NCBI GenBank assembly: GCA_015654675.1 | Contig: JAATGM010000006.1 | Coordinates: 99,725-163,724 of the forward strand | DNA: 64,000 nt | DNA from: Planctomycetota bacterium | GTDB lineage: Bacteria > Planctomycetota > Phycisphaerae > UBA1845 > UTPLA1 | Direction: 5' to 3' | Shown here: piece by piece, positions 62,207 through 64,000 of the stretch | Numbering within the stretch: position 1 is the first letter of the stretch | Layout: each line of letters starts with the position of its first letter | Program-made: the position numbers and the translations under genes | The notes under the pieces: model-generated | What the model was told of the DNA's origin: nothing | The model's database searches: none | What the model saw: only the letters and a program-made list of their open reading frames with translations

Positions 62207-63534
62207 TCGCCACCCTCACATTCCTGCTCCTTGGCATAGCCCTCGCCACGAGAGGCCTCATCGGCCGCCGAATCGGCGACGAACCCCGCTGCCGAAAATG
62301 CAAATACAATCTCACCGGCGTCGAATCAAAGGAATGCCCCGAGTGTGGCCGGCCGTGGACAGGCGAAACTGCCGCCCGCGGCCTGCGAAAATGGCGAGTC
62401 GGCCCGCTCGTGCTCGCCACTCCTTTTCTCTTTGCGGGATGCGCTCTGTTTCTGCCGCCCGTGCGATCCTGGATCGGAAGCCCGGCCATGTATCGCATCG
62501 CACCCGAGTGGTTCGTCGTGCAAGCCGCCGAACGCGGCTCGCTGACCGCGCAATTCGAGATACACGACCGCGCCACGAATCAAAAACTCACGGCGAACGG
62601 AATGCGACGGGTGGTCGCACTCGGTCTGGCGCAGCTAACCCTCCACGGGCTGCTGAAAGCTCGGCCGTGGGGTGAACTGCTCAATCAATTGGAGATGAAC
62701 GGGGCCTTGAACGAATCTGAACGCGACGCGTACTTTGGCCAACTGGCGATGCTCCAGTTAGAGACGAGGCCACAAATCCGGGGCTACGAGCAGCTTCCTT
62801 ACCGACTTACGGTCACGGCGAGTTCGATGCCGAGCTTGGCGATGTTCGTCTTCGCGGAATTTCAATCAGTCACGGCGGGCCCCGAGAAACTCCTGCTCGA
62901 CTTCAGTAGCGTCCCTAGCGTCCGTCCTTTGTTTGGCGATCAGTGCCTCAACGCACAAACGATTCGTTCGTACCTGAAGCCGGGTCAATACGATCTTGAG
63001 TTCCGCATTGCGTTGAAGTTTTATGGAAGTCCTCAGGATTCCCCGCGAAGCAGCACCCCTCGGTTCGTGGCGACCCGGACACTGCATCGACCGCTCGAAG
63101 TCTTGGACCGCAACGGACGCGATACCGTCGTCATCCTTGATGCTCCTGAAATCGCCGAGTCCTTCCGGAGGGCCATCGAGTTGAAGATTTGCGATTGTTC
63201 GCGCGGCTCCGGTGAGCGGCGATATTGCATTCAGTTCCATCAGGTTGCATCCGTAAGGTGTGCCGCCGTTTTCAGCTTGAGTGCCGACACCGCCATGGGC
63301 AAGCGCCATCTCGGTGCGCTGCGCGTCGCAAATTCACCTGACCCGTGCTTCGAGTTCCTCCAGGAAGGTGTGCCGACGTATCTTGCAAACGTACCTTTCG
63401 CTCCCGGCGAAGTCGTCACGTTCCATCTGCAATCCACTGCCGACTCCGCGCGCGATCGCGTCGACATCGCCGAAACCTGGGTTGGTGAGTTGACTCTTGA
63501 CCCCATTACGGTGGGGTCAACGCCATGTAGGTGA
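62200..63534 (+). CDS. Zinc-ribbon membrane protein, paralogue 2
   Basis: 444 residues from the ATG at 62200. N-terminal helix, then RRIGDEPRCRKCKYNLTGVESKECPECG zinc ribbon, a second hydrophobic segment and a large beta-rich domain. Closely related to the 63543 gene and to 57348. Starts inside the remnant at 62018. The conserved ribbon suggests DNA or protein binding at the membrane, but function is unknown. Confidence 0.65.
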   Translation: MLIATLTFLLLGIALATRGLIGRRIGDEPRCRKCKYNLTGVESKECPECGRPWTGETAARGLRKWRVGPLVLATPFLFAGCALFLPPVRSWIGSPAMYRIAPEWFVVQAAERGSLTAQFEIHDRATNQKLTANGMRRVVALGLAQLTLHGLLKARPWGELLNQLEMNGALNESERDAYFGQLAMLQLETRPQIRGYEQLPYRLTVTASSMPSLAMFVFAEFQSVTAGPEKLLLDFSSVPSVRPLFGDQCLNAQTIRSYLKPGQYDLEFRIALKFYGSPQDSPRSSTPRFVATRTLHRPLEVLDRNGRDTVVILDAPEIAESFRRAIELKICDCSRGSGERRYCIQFHQVASVRCAAVFSLSADTAMGKRHLGALRVANSPDPCFEFLQEGVPTYLANVPFAPGEVVTFHLQSTADSARDRVDIAETWVGELTLDPITVGSTPCR

Positions 63535-63542
63535 ACGGACCC

Positions 63543-64000
63543 ATGCTGATCGCTGCCCTCACACTCCTGCTCCTCGGCTCCGCCCTCGCCACGCGAGGGC
63601 TCATCGGCCGCCGAGTCGGCAACGAATCGCGTTGCCGAAAATGCAAATACAACCTCACCGGCGTCGAGTCCAAGGAATGTCCCGAGTGCGGCCGCGCCTG
63701 GACGCTCGAAACTGCCGCGCGCGGGCTTCGCTTTCGCCGTCGTCTTCCACTGACGCTCGGGATTATCGTGTGCGTGCTCGGTGCAGCCCTCCTGACGCCA
63801 GCTGTCCAGCGCCGTTCGCGAAAGGCCTACCTCTATCAGTACCTCCCGACCAAATGGATCATTCCCGCCGCACGCGACGGCGACTGGGAGGCCTTCTTTG
63901 TCATTCAAAATCGTTTCAGCGGCTTTTCACCGGATGAACGAAGCGCGTTCATCGACGCAGCGCTCGACCGACAGTCGTTCAATTGCCCGCATTGGGGAGC
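63543..64000 (+). CDS. Zinc-ribbon membrane protein, paralogue 3 (partial at window end)
   Basis: At least 152 residues visible. N-terminal helix MLIAALTLLLLGSALATRG, ribbon RRVGNESRCRKCKYNLTGVESKECPECG, and a second hydrophobic stretch (LPLTLGIIVCVLGAALLTP). It follows paralogue 2 after 8 nt. The gene continues beyond the window. Confidence 0.65.
   Translation, partial: MLIAALTLLLLGSALATRGLIGRRVGNESRCRKCKYNLTGVESKECPECGRAWTLETAARGLRFRRRLPLTLGIIVCVLGAALLTPAVQRRSRKAYLYQYLPTKWIIPAARDGDWEAFFVIQNRFSGFSPDERSAFIDAALDRQSFNCPHWG

Overview
The window is a 64 kb chromosomal segment with high GC content and dense coding. The gene content points to Planctomycetota, probably Phycisphaerae or a relative. 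The supporting signs are secreted proteins ending in dockerin-like calcium repeats, a PEP-CTERM protein, a pseudopilin-like protein, a long RpoD-type sigma factor with extra N-terminal helix-turn-helix segments, a giant multi-NBD UvrA, and families of zinc-ribbon membrane proteins. The taxonomic call is an inference from gene content. I saw no rRNA, tRNA, CRISPR array, transposase or phage structural gene.

Layout. Bases 1-4000 (minus) hold a truncated GT39-type membrane glycosyltransferase coupled to an L,D-transpeptidase, and an alkaline-phosphatase-fold lipoprotein with a clear terminator. Bases 4155-9393 (plus) hold ligA, two lipoproteins and two bactofilins. Bases 9461-20170 (minus) hold a Spy/CpxP-like lipoprotein, a VWA/MoxR-ATPase pair, and secreted proteins (dockerin-like, PEP-CTERM, PQQ-type sugar dehydrogenase, TlpA-like, GH13 amylase with dockerin). 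Bases 20223-23441 hold a lipoprotein and a heparinase II/III-like protein. Bases 23581-31854 (plus) are a five-gene run: an N-terminal half of UvrA, three small genes, then a 1691-residue UvrA carrying the missing C-terminal half plus a complete second UvrA and an extra C-terminal domain. A tiny lipoprotein and an FHA-GAF-SpoIIE phosphatase follow, convergent with the sigma factor.

Bases 35603-46828 are all minus strand: desaturase, trp leader, trpD-C-F-B-A, a DAHP synthase gene, trpE, nadB, a pseudopilin-like gene and a zinc-ribbon gene. The trp operon begins with a 23-codon leader ORF containing three Trp codons, followed by mutually exclusive antiterminator and terminator stems. This is a ribosome-mediated transcription attenuator that can be read directly from the DNA. 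Bases 47240-53774 are a cluster of large surface proteins (thrombospondin type 3 repeats, beta-helix, dockerin-like and Cys-Gly C-terminal anchors). Bases 54113-64000 hold glycyl-tRNA synthetase, a DUF5678/retropepsin-like pair, a tiny ORF with its own promoter, a Fur-family regulator, signal peptidase I, and tandem paralogues of a zinc-ribbon membrane protein, one truncated and one running off the window.

The two observations most worth following up are the trp attenuator (45607-45785) and the UvrA tandem that appears to have been split by a three-gene cassette (23581-31854).
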